Positions 42,318 through 51,699 of a stretch of 64,000 nt of DNA are shown here, in pieces. Source of the stretch: Coccinella septempunctata (lineage: Eukaryota; Arthropoda; Insecta; Coleoptera; Coccinellidae). Position numbers and translations under genes: made by a program. Every line of letters starts with the position of its first letter. Within the stretch, counting starts at the first letter, position 1. The notes below the pieces were generated by a model. It ran no database searches, was not told where the DNA came from, and saw only the letters and a program-made list of their open reading frames with translations. The stretch covers positions 14,547,001-14,611,000 of the forward strand of contig NC_058198.1 in the NCBI RefSeq assembly GCF_907165205.1, read 5' to 3'.

Positions 42318-44212
42318 TTAAGAATCGATCCAGCTAAGGTCCAAGCCATCTTGAACATACTGGTGCCCACAAGTGTCTCGGAGGTTCGACGTCTGCTGGG
42401 ACTAGCTTCATGGTACCGACGCTTCGTACCAAATTTTGCGGATCTAATTGCTCCTCTGACGGAGTTATTAAGGGTAGACCTTTCAAGTGGAGTGCCCAAT
42501 GTGATGAGGCTCTGAATAACTTGAAGGAACGGTTGATTGGTGCCCCTGTGTTGTCTTGATTTCTCGAAGCCATTCACTATACAGTGTGATGCTTCAGGTT
42601 ATGGAATAGGTGCAGTCCTTACTCAACAACAAGAGGATGGAGAAAAGGTGATATGTTATCTTTCTAGGTCTTTAGCTCAGTTAGAGCGCAACTATACCAC
42701 CACGGAATGTGAATGTCTATGGGCGATTGAAAAGCTGCGACCGTATATTGAAGGCACCCATTTCACAGTGATCACCGATCATGCATCTTTGCTCTGGGTG
42801 GACCGATTGGAGTCATCTCCTGGTCGACTAGCCCGTTGGGCGATCCGGCTCCAACAATATGATTATACCATTATTCATCGAAAAGGTAAATATAACATCG
42901 TACCTGACGTTTTGTCTAGGTCGGTACCCGTACTCGATACCATCGACACTACCTTGGGTTGTTCCTCGGATCCGTGCAACAGGAAGCTTTTGGAAGGGAT
43001 AGTCAAGACCCCGCACCGTTTCCCTTCATGGCAGTTGATCCAGGGTAAACTCTTCAAAAATGTTACCCCCGCATTCTCGAATTGGCATCTCCTTCTGACT
43101 ACTGGAGAGAAGTTGTTCCGCGACCTCATCGGAAAGCCTTAATTGGAAAGGTTCACGAATCTCTTTTGCATGTTGGCGTGTATAAGACCTATCATAAGTT
43201 GGCCGAGCGCTATTATCGACCCAAAATGCGATCCGACGTAGCCTCGTTCATCCGTCGATGTATCACTTGTCATGCCATCAAACCGGAGCAGCGAAAACCT
43301 CCTTGTTTCATGCTCTCTAAACAGGTATCAATCCATCGACCATTCGAACTTATGTCTGCCGATCTGGTTGGACCTTTGCCTCGAACTCGCTCAGGTAAAC
43401 AATATATTTTTGTCATCGCTGATTGTTTCAGTAAGTTCCCTCTACTGTTCCCGTTGCGTTTCGCTACCGCGTCGGCGATTGTGAAGATATTGGATACCCA
43501 CGTTTTTCCTATTTTTGGGTGTCCAAATTCCATCATTTCGGATAATGGCGTGCAGTTTCGTTCCAAGGAAGTTACTAATTTTCTAAAATCTTATAATGTT
43601 AACATTCAGTATACGGCCTTATATCATCCTCAAGCGAATCCGGTCGAGAGAATTAATAAGGTTATTAAAACTATGTTGGGGTCATATCTTTCAGAAGATC
43701 AGAGAGGTTGGGATAGACAGTTGAGCCAGGTTGGTTTGGCCATTCGTTCCTCAAAGCATGAAGTAACCGGTCATTCCCCAAATATGATTGTTTTCGGAAG
43801 AGAAATTTCATTAAAGGGTGAAAACGCCTGCCCTGACCGGATTCAGTTCGACAGATCAGCTTTGACTAAGGAGCGCGAACAAGCCTTCGCGAGGCTGTAC
43901 GCGGATGTCCAGAAAAAGATGTCGCAAGCGTACGAAGCCAATAGCCGCACATACAATCTTCGACGACGGGATGTTCAGTATACGGTTAACCAATTGGTGT
44001 GGAGGAGGAATCAGGTGTTGTCCGATGCGGTGAAGTATTTTTCAGCTAAGTTGGCACCGAAGTATGTTGGGCCTTTCTTGGTCTCGAAGCGGATCTCCCC
44101 TTGGACCTATGAATTGCAGGGTGAGGATGGTAAATACCAGGGTGTTTGGCATGTTAAGGATTTGAAATCTCACCCACCGGACCAACAAGCAACTGGACAT
44201 CTGTCAGACTAG

Positions 44213-45478
44213 TCTCGTTATTTTCCGGACTTGGGGCAGAGGATAGCTGTCCCTTGCTTATGCATAAACTGACTTGGGGGGTCACAACCCCTATCCAGTG
44301 GTTGGAATACTAATTATCATCTACAGTACATTCCAGACCACGGCAGTAATCTAGCTGTTATGGTTGATGTGACCTATATTTTGGCCCGATGATGACAGGG
44401 GCAGAGGATAGCTGACCCTTGCTTATGCATAAATTGACGAGGGTGGTCACTACCCCTATCCAGTGGCGGGAATTCTCCTCATCATCGTTGGTACATTCCA
44501 AGCCACGGCAGTACCATCGCTGTTGTATTTTCCTTCACTGGCCCTCAGGTAGATCGTTTGTCGGGGTGGGGAGATTTTTAGATTGAGTGTGACCATGAGC
44601 CTTTGTGTTTTCCATTTTGACGTTCCTTGATATTTTCCTTTATCGATATAGATTTTGATGTGGATTTGGTCTACCTTCGCTGCTGGCGGATTCGCAACGT
44701 TCTATGTTGTCTGAGGTGACTTTTCCTTCTGATTTTGATTGCTAATAATTCGAAGTTCCTTGATATTTCCGTTTATCGATACCGATTTTGATGCGTATTT
44801 GGTCTACCTTCGCTACTGGCGGTTCGCAACGTATCTATGTTGCTTGAGGTGACCTATCCCAATTTTGATTGCTAATTTCTTTTCCGGATTATGACGTGTC
44901 CTGGTTGACACTTACCTTCCCGATTTTGAGTACATCGCTTTTTTTTTTGGATTGTCCGTTTTGGGTTTGCCTTCGCTTCGGCGGATTTGCGACGTGTGTT
45001 GCCTGAGGCGACCCTTCTTACCGATTTTGAAACGATAACTGCCGTAAGACTCCCGACGAGTTATTACTCTCAGCGGGTCGTGCATGGAGCTGTGCTCTTT
45101 GCCCACGAAGACCCCTGATTTAACGCTAACTTCCCGATTTTGACTAAAGATTTTTTTTTGTATTACCGTAGGACTCCCGACGAGTCAAGACTTGCGGTTG
45201 GTCGTGCACTGAGCCGTTGCTCTTTGCCCACGAGGACCACCGTTCTGCCGATTTTGACTATCTTTCCCGATTTTGTCGTTTTCCCGATTGTGACATCACT
45301 TCCTAAGGTTGTGGTGGGAGTCGTTGAGGTTGCGACTTTGAGAATAAATGAAGTCTTCTAGGTCCAGCGCCTTTTCCGTGGTCTTCGACTCGGGCTGCGG
45401 AAAAGTTCTCTTTTTAGTCCTTGAAAAAAAGTATTACACAAAAATTTCGGCCCTTTCTTAGTTTTCTTTTTAGTTGAG
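44213..45478 (+). repeat. Gypsy-2 3' region with paired tandem repeats
   Basis: Non-coding. Three successive two-copy tandem repeats are visible: about 165-bp spacing (gcagaggatagctg at 44236 and 44401), about 123-bp spacing (gttccttgatatttt-type at 44632 and 44755) and about 124-bp spacing (gactcccgacgag at 45048 and 45172). The phrase cccgattttga recurs throughout 44915-45290. An aataaa at 45343 could end the transcript. No LTR was recognised. Confidence 0.75.
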
Positions 45479-45479
45479 C

Positions 45480-46935
45480 CGGTACGAATTGAATTTGCAG
45501 GTTATGTTGATTATTATGATGGGCTCAGGGGCTGTGTATCTAAGATGCACAGTACGGGGATCGCCAAACCCGAGGTACCCGAGGACCTGGTAGCTCGCTA
45601 CCTTGCACACACCGACCTGACCTAGACATGTCGTAGGGTGGTCGGGGAGCTTGGCTTAACCGTCCGGCTCGATAGAGAAGATAGACTCTATAAAAATCCC
45701 CAATCCCAAGGTGTGGAGGTTGCCGACGGGATGCATGGCCGAGGGGTGCTCGGTCCTTCCACGTGGGACATTTAGCCTTCCCTGCCGTATGGGGTCACTG
45801 CGGTGGGGTGACCTTCATTTACGCCCGAATCGTGGGATTAATTATGAATAATCTAGAAAAACTCAATAAAAGAATAGGAGGCGAGAAAAAGCGAAGAAGG
45901 GTTAGCCCAGAAACGCCAGAATGCCGAAACAGCTCTGAGGCTGCGGTTGAGGATGGTGCTGATGACGTCGCTGGTGGTGCTTGCGCCGCCGGTGGTGTCG
46001 GAAGCACCACTGAAAAGATGAGGTTGATCACGGCGGGCCTGAGGGACTTTGCCCTTCAGGACTCTAACCGGGTCAACAGGGTCGCGGCTGGATCCATACT
46101 CGGTGCTCTCGCCGAGTATGAAAGTATAATTGTGGAACAAGCGAAAGAGATCGAACGACTGAAAGGTCGTATCGCGAGAGCTGGGCTCAGCAAGTTGCGG
46201 CTGGTGGAGCTGCAACGAGTCCAAAGAGCGCAAGAGGGGCGCCTGCGGCAAGCAGGCCCCAGAATGAACGAAAGACTGAACGAAGCTATGCCATCGTCGT
46301 CAAAGACGCCAGTGGCAAGCTAGTTAGCGAAGGGGTGAAAAAGAAAGTGTGTGCGGGTAACCGCCGTCCGGAAATGTAAGAATGAGGGCGGTATAGTCAT
46401 TGAGACTAGGACCGAGCGCGAATTGGAAAGTCCCTCCAAATGTGAGGGCTTTCAAAGGCTTAGGTTAACAGTGGAAAGGCCTAGGAAACTAGGCCATAGA
46501 ATGAATGTATTCGACGTTCTGTCGAACATGAGTGATGCGGAGCTCATTAGTGAGCTCCACAGAAAGAATGGCGCTGGTATCGATGCCACCTCCTTCAGAG
46601 GCGGCGTACGCGTCAGAAGCCGGGGCAAGAGTGGCGAAAGTGGGAACGTGGTACTTGAAGTACCCGTTAAAGTGAAAGATGAGTGGCTGCGGGAGCGGAG
46701 GGTCTACCTTCGCTTCCAGGCCCTCAGAGTGAGAGAGCTCAACATAGTTGAGCGCTGCCATCGGTGCCTGGATTTCGGGCACCTTGTCAGAGACTGCAAG
46801 GTGAAAAAGGATATATGCCGCAAGTGCGGCACCGAGGGGCACGTCGTAAAGGACTGTAAGAAGACGGACGATTGTAGAGTCTGTCGTGCGAGAGGAAAAT
46901 CCGGTGCGGGACACAGCACTACTAGTGACCATTAA
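45480..46935 (+). pseudogene. R1-like LINE (LINE-D) leader and ORF1
   Basis: A GC-richer leader (45480-45840) precedes ORF1, best started at ATG 45844 (MNNLEKLNKRIGGEKKRRR). The first part is open to a stop at 46321 and contains a heptad-like helical segment (EYESIIVEQAKEIERLKGRI). A frameshift near 46280 leads to the second part, which ends with three cysteine-rich knuckles (CHRCLDFGHLVRDC, CRKCGTEGHVVKDC, CRVCRARGKSGAGH; about 46758-46920). This is the ORF1/Gag-like RNA-binding protein of R1/Jockey-clade LINEs. It is broken by at least one frameshift. Confidence 0.8.
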
Positions 46936-47935
46936 ACTCCTGCAGCTGAATGGGCAAAGATGCTACGGCGTCATGAGCGAAATAGGCGAATGCATGCAGC
47001 GTGAAAGGGTGAGCATATGTCTGCTGCAGGAGCTCTACTTGAGTCACGGGTTGGTGCATGGGTTTCCCAGTGCCATGAGAATATTTGTATCAGGTTCCGG
47101 GGGCGCTGCCATTGTGGTCAACGACCCTAGTGGTGACGTCATACCGGTGCCTGGAATAGGTGATGAAGGAATATGTGTTTGGTTCAGGAACACATGTTTC
47201 GAAGGAGACTTGGTATCAGTCTATTGCAAATACAGTATGAGAGTTGAGCCATACTTAGGATATATAGAGAGTGCTGGAAACGATTGGGAACAATCCAGTC
47301 CTGTTTGGACTGGATGCGAATACGACATCCACCTTGTGGTACAGCAAGGTGACGAGTGAGTATGGGGAAAAAGTTGAAAGGGGACGGGCGATAGAAGAAT
47401 TTGTTAGCGAAAAAGAGCTCCTGGTAGTGAACCAGTGGTCTGAATGGTACACCTATAGCGGTGCTACAGGGGAGTCAGACATTGATCTGACTCTGATAAA
47501 TGATAAGCTGGATGAGCAATACACACACGACTGGTGTGTGGTGTCGAGCTGGAGCATCAGCGACCATAACGGTATGCTGATAACTCTCGCAAGGCGACTG
47601 CGAGTACAAGATACGTATGAGCTGGAGAACAAATGGCGAATAAAAGGAACTGACTGGGGAAGATATAGACTTCTCATTAGGGCGGAGGCTGAAGAATTTG
47701 GTTTCGACTGGTTCGACGGCCTTTGCTCTGGTGAGAAAGTACGATTAATAGAAGGCTGGATCACGAGTGTGAACGAAAGAATGTTGCAGAGACCTAGGCG
47801 AGCCACTGGCAGGAATGCCTGGTGGACGCCAGATCTCCAGAGGCGAAAGTTACAAGTGAGAAGGGCGAGAGTGGCATATCAGAAAGCAAGAAAGGGCGAA
47901 AGACCGAGCGATAGAGAGAAGGCGGAGTACATCGT
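46886..47935 (+). pseudogene. LINE-D ORF2, endonuclease part
   Basis: Overlaps the end of ORF1. It begins with LLQLNGQRCYGVMSEIGE and LLQELYLSHG (AP-like endonuclease start), shifts frame near 47270, and continues with VLFGLDANTTSTLWYS, GESDIDLTLIND and SWSISDHNGMLITL, the catalytic blocks of R1-type endonucleases. It then reads ATGRNAWWTPDLQRRKLQVRRAR, the linker before RT. The RT is absent: at about 47935 the sequence switches to a fragment of a different LINE. Confidence 0.82.
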
Positions 47936-47939
47936 CGGA

Positions 47940-48092
47940 CCATCTTGATTCCTAAGAAAAAAGATGAGCTACACAGGACAGAGAACTGGAGACCACTAAC
48001 GATCTTCTCTATTTTACTAAGACTCCTAAATAAGATCGTGGCGTCTCGGCTTTCAGAGAAGATTGCCCTCGTCGAGTGCCAGAGGGGTTTCA
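47940..48092 (+). pseudogene. R2/R4-type RT sliver
   Basis: About 50 residues, ILIPKKKDELHRTENWRPLT… and ending VECQRGFN. They resemble the start of RT in R2-superclade elements (IPK, NWRPIT and QRGF blocks), not the R1-type RT expected after the upstream endonuclease. Both borders are abrupt. It may be related to the R4-like element at 26563, but the two do not overlap. Confidence 0.55.
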
Positions 48093-48485
48093 ACATGGAC
48101 AAAGAACCGGACGTGCCGAAAGCTGTGGAAGTTGAAGAGGATGAGAAGACAAAGGCGAAACTAATCCTAACAATAGATCCATCGCTGTACTTTCATGTGA
48201 AGGAGGCGACCACGTCCAAATCTCTATGGAGTAAGCTGCAATGCATGTTTAACGATTCTGGCTTTGCCAGACGAATAAGCTCACTAAGAAATTTAATTTC
48301 GACAAAGCTGGAGAGTTGTTTGTGATAGCATGGTTCAGAATGTGAACCAAATTATAGAAACTAGACAGAAGCTTCGTAGTACCGGATTCAACATACACGA
48401 CGAATGGATAGGTTCTTTGCTGCTAGCTGAATTACCAGATAAGTATATGCCAATGATAATGGCGATCGAACACTCTGGAATTCCA

Positions 48486-48863
48486 TGACAGACAGGAATT
48501 GAATTCTGAAAAAAGTATCACCCAGAGCAGGATTCGAACCTACGCCCCCCTGATTACCGGTCAGGTACTCTCCCAACTGAGCTACCCGGGCTGACGTGAG
48601 GATCCATCTGCATTGTCTGGCTACCAATATCCTCAGAATTCACATGTTAGTATTATCACTTCCGAACTCCGGCGTTCGAAAGCGATTGGAAATGTTATAG
48701 GTGGAGGGGATACACATTCGCTTTCAATGATCTTTGGGATTCTACATATCCATTTCCCAGTGCGTCGTCGACATATAGCGACATCAGCGGGGATCGGATG
48801 CGAACCTCCGATCATTGAACAAATTAAGCAATTTCATTATATTTTCAGACAAAAACTATCATT
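48486..48863 (-). mobile_element. tRNA-bearing retroposon with 16-bp duplication
   Basis: Inserted in copia gag and flanked by a perfect 16-bp direct repeat acactctggaattcca (48470-48485 and 48864-48879). On the minus strand it holds a first B-box-like ggttcgcatcc (about 48800), an unassigned middle, a complete tRNA-Thr-like sequence (48519-48591) and a tail with cagaattcaattcctgtc. The tail and tRNA half recur in the foldback at 7030-7178, and a tail fragment at 49258-49293. The long duplication indicates LINE-type target-primed integration, so this looks like a composite SINE. Confidence 0.7.
48519..48591 (-). tRNA. tRNA-Thr(GGT)-like sequence, SINE head or pseudogene
   Basis: The minus strand folds as a cloverleaf: acceptor GCCCGGG with TCTGGGT (three G-U pairs), D-arm GCTC…GAGT, anticodon stem CCTGA/TCAGG around loop CCGGTAA, and T-arm GTAGG/CCTGC with TTCGAAT. 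The anticodon would be GGT (Thr). Position 33 is C instead of the near-universal U, and the copy sits inside a retroposon with a 16-bp duplication, so a functional tRNA gene is unlikely. No intron; no TTTT terminator close behind, though a T-run follows within 10 bases. Confidence 0.55.
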
Positions 48864-49059
48864 ACACTCTGGAATTCCAATCACAGCTGATTCCATTAAG
48901 TCAAAGCCGATTGACATGGAAGGCGATGTCTGTAGGGCAGGGGGCGCGTTATATGTCAAACACCGCTCAGCTGGTCCGAGTCAGGTTGTTGTAAAAGTCA
49001 AGCTGTCAAGAATAGAGAAAACGACGGAATGTCAATGGAGTGACCATCGAAGAAGATGA

Positions 49060-49414
49060 TTTATAGTTCTATGGTTCTGTGTATATAAGTTGATGAGCAG
49101 GATGTGCTCTCTCTCTTGCATGATTTTTTTCAATGGTGAATAAAGGTGTTATGCTGATTTTCCTTTGTTTTATTCCAACGTGGTGGAAGCGCCTGGCACA
49201 ATTCGGCACTAAAACAGTTAGATTGTGGCACGTGGTCTATAAAGCTAGGTGAGTAATGAAAATTCAATTCTGAAATAAAAGGTATTGCCCAGACATTGAG
49301 TTGAGTTATACCCCAGCAAACCAACATGTTACATGCATGAGGATGCTACATATCATAAACAGAACATTTGAAACACAACTATAGATTTATAAATAAATAT
49401 TCCATATACATATT
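49060..49414. other. Spacer with SINE-tail fragment
   Basis: Mostly unassigned. At 49258-49293 attcaattctgaaataaaag and gtattgcccag match the tail of the tRNA-derived retroposon family (opposite sense to its minus-strand copy). No gene. Confidence 0.45.
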
Positions 49415-49624
49415 AATATGTAAGCCGATCCGGCACATCCCTTAAATGAAGAAGCACTGACCGCCAACTGCTGATCAGGCATAATTTGTCTATTTAAGGA
49501 TGTAAGGTGTTAGAATAAGACAGAGTTAGTAGATAAGATTCATTGTAAAGACTTTGAATAAATCGCTTGTAAAAGTTCTTCCTGATTTTTTTTAAAACGT
49601 GTTGACGAGTTGAGAAAATATATC
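49415..49624 (+). promoter_or_regulatory. 5' LTR of the errantivirus-like element
   Basis: Starts near aatatgtaagccgatccgg and ends near gagaaaatatatc. It recurs at 59688-59898. Exact ends are uncertain by a few bases. An aataaa lies at about 49557. Confidence 0.85.
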
Positions 49625-49642
49625 TGGCGACGAGGATGGGAT
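49625..49642 (+). promoter_or_regulatory. Primer-binding site, tRNA-Ser type
   Basis: tggcgacgaggatgggat directly follows the 5' LTR. It is complementary to the 3' end of tRNA-Ser(GCT) as I know it (…ATCCCATCCTCGTCG plus CCA). Several errantiviruses use tRNA-Ser to prime minus-strand synthesis, so this supports the classification. Confidence 0.75.
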
Positions 49643-50084
49643 GTTGCTAGTATTCTAGAGAAAAATAGAAAACGTGAAAGTTATTTCTTCGAGCAACATT
49701 CGAAACAAAAAAGTTGTGAAAATTTGTGACGTCAATCCTAACTAGTGAAACCGATCAAAAGTAGCAGCAAACCAAAGAGCCAGCTAGAGTCCAAGACGAA
49801 AGGCTGAATCCCTGAAAAGAAGGGCAAGGTGAACCCTCTCAGGCCTGCTTGTGAGCTTATCAACATCGGACAACACACCTGTGGATTGATGGAGTAGCGC
49901 CCTTCAAACCAGGACCGGAAGCAACGAAAGTGAGTTGATCTATTAACCTCCTAGTTTTTCTATTCCCTAGACCAAAGGAATATTTGATTTTTTCTCTTTT
50001 TCATAAATATTGTAAGAAACAAACTGAATAATTTCATTCAAGATAGACGATTTAATTTAAAAATTCAAAAATCTTAAAACAACA

Positions 50085-50989
50085 ATGACGCAACCTTCCG
50101 TAAGTCAAGTTAATAAGTTGGATATCAATGATTTAAAATTATTTGGAGATTAATTACCCAAATTCAGTGGTAACTCACACGAACTTCAATCATTTATAGT
50201 GGAAATAGAAAATTACATCGCAAAATTCGGATTAACCGATAATGCCCGAATAAATCATTATTGTTTCGCCATGATAAAGTCACGAATAATCGACGAAGCA
50301 TCAATAATTATAAATTCAGGACCAATTCTAAATAATTCTGTCGAACTGAAGCAAATTTTAATCGATAAAACAGACTAAACTACAGTATGACTAATGTGAC
50401 CAGACGTCCCGTTTTGAACGGGACTGTCCCTTTTTTGATTGCTTGTCCCGGTGTCCCCGAACTGAACGCCGGGACGCAAAATTGTCCCGTTTTCGAAAAC
50501 CGCACTAAAATTAAAGAGCTGGCTGGTAAATATCTGGAGCAGTGGACTTGTTTCCTTACCAAAGAAATGGAGATATTTTATTGGGTAGATTTAAAAAAAT
50601 TAGCCTCCTGGAAGATGTTCAAAAATCTCTGGATATATTGATTGAGGAGGAATATATTGACTCTAATAAAGATTCAGAAGTTTTTGACAGATTTTCATGT
50701 ATTTTCTATGATGAACAAATTGTGGACATCTGGAAATATCCAGTTACAAATTCCCTTAGATTAGGAAAGGGAGTCTAGTCTCTAAGCAAATTCCAGTTCT
50801 AAAGACGATGTTGATAACTAAGGTGAATAGGTGAATATAGAAAAAACGTGCCAAGAGTTCCACTCTTACAAAATCATCACGAGCAGTATTGAAGGAAATT
50901 TGTTCCTTGCTAGTTGTATATAAATACAACTAAACATTTGGGAAATGTTTCTATTTGTATACCTGTTAGTTTTTTTCTGTGAATAAATA

Positions 50990-51051
<62 letters not shown>

Positions 51052-51663
51052 AACTAGTGTTCTGTTTTGAGTCAGAAAATTAATGGTCACGTTAAGTATG
51101 ACTATCAATTACAAATGCAAGGTTTCAACAATAACGAACTTGTAATTTATAGAAACATTCCGGAAAAGATTGGTCAAAGAGTAATTTATAATAATGTTGA
51201 TGAAAATGTAAGAAATCTATTGGATAATAATGAAAGAAACTTTGATGATACCTGCAAAATGTTGAAAAATCGAGAGATAAAAAGACAGCAGTTAAGTTTC
51301 AGTCCTAATTTCAATTCTTATTTACAGAATGCTCATAAGAGTAAAGAAAAGATTAACTCTACCTCTTATCATTCCATTCCAAACCCAAATTTTTCTAGAC
51401 AAAATACACGCCCTCATATCAGTCATAATTCGATTCAGAATTTCCCAAGTCAACGTGTAAGTATACAGCCTGCTCAGAATTCAACGCAACCAAAATTCTT
51501 TAATAATGAACGAGTATTCGGTAAACCACCTAACGTTTTCAAACCTAACCCTCATTATAAACCTAATGATAAACCAGAACCGATGTCCATAAGAACGAGA
51601 ATTTTGCCACAAAAACGATCGAATGAATCATCAAGTATACGACAACCTAAACCAAACTATTAA
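50085..51663 (+). pseudogene. Errantivirus-like gag, interrupted
   Basis: ATG at 50085 (MTQPSVSQVNKLD). An in-frame TAA follows after KLFGD (about 50151), then LPKFSGNSHELQSFIVEIE, typical of this Gag family. The frame stops at about 50378 beside a hAT fragment and resumes at about 51079 with YDYQLQMQGFNNNE and an Asn/Pro/Gln-rich C-terminal region to a stop at 51663. The middle of Gag appears to be missing, not merely split. It would form the structural core of particles. Confidence 0.75.
50391..51096 (+). mobile_element. hAT-like fragment and (TA)n in gag
   Basis: Starts with ctaatgtgaccagacgtccc, and a relative of this start occurs inverted at the right (ggtcacgttaag). The flanks share tatgacta (50386-50393 and 51097-51104), but the exact ends are ambiguous. 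Inside, frames read YLEQWTCFLTKEMEIFYWVDL and DVQKSLDILIEEEYIDSNKDSEVFD, resembling the C-terminal part of ZBED/DUF4371-type hAT transposases. A pure TA run fills about 50993-51048. Heavily deleted and non-coding. Confidence 0.6.
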
Positions 51664-51699
51664 CCTAGAGAAAATTATTTCAGAGCAAGGGCACCACCG

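Larger units (their letters stand above)
38851..44212 (+). pseudogene. Gypsy-2 pol, split by piggyBac
   Basis: A protease-like region is degenerate. RT runs from 38996 (FCVDYRKLNAVTEKDAYPLP, LPMGLSNSPATFQRL), with the catalytic VYLDDIIII at about 39850 after a frameshift. At 40029 a piggyBac element interrupts; pol resumes at 42318 with GLRIDPAKVQAI and LLGLASWYRRFVPNF. RNase H follows (IQCDASGYGIGAVL at 42570), then integrase (HESLLHVG and CITCHAIK zinc finger; catalytic SADLVGPLP, ISDNGVQF and ANPVERINKV), then a C-terminal basic tail to 44212. The integrase frame is open for 376 codons. Frame breaks elsewhere indicate a dead element. Confidence 0.92.
48093..49059 (+). pseudogene. Copia gag fragment
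   Basis: Reads KTKAKLILTIDPSLYFHVKE, SLWSKLQCMFNDSGFARRISSLRNL and, in shifted frames, HDEWIGSLLLAELPDKYMPMIMAIEHSGIP: the Gag core of copia elements. After a 378-bp retroposon plus its duplication it resumes at about 48880 with ITADSIKSKPIDME and ends near 49059. Frame breaks near 48325 and truncated ends make it non-functional. Confidence 0.75.

Noticed and set aside
48519..48591. Functional tRNA-Thr gene
   Set aside because: It has C at position 33, three G-U pairs in the acceptor stem and sits inside a retroposon with a 16-bp target duplication; kept only as a tRNA-like sequence.
50386..51104. Clean 8-bp hAT duplication tatgacta in gag
   Set aside because: The repeats are present, but element ends do not match them exactly and gag sequence is missing between the flanks, so the boundary call is left open.
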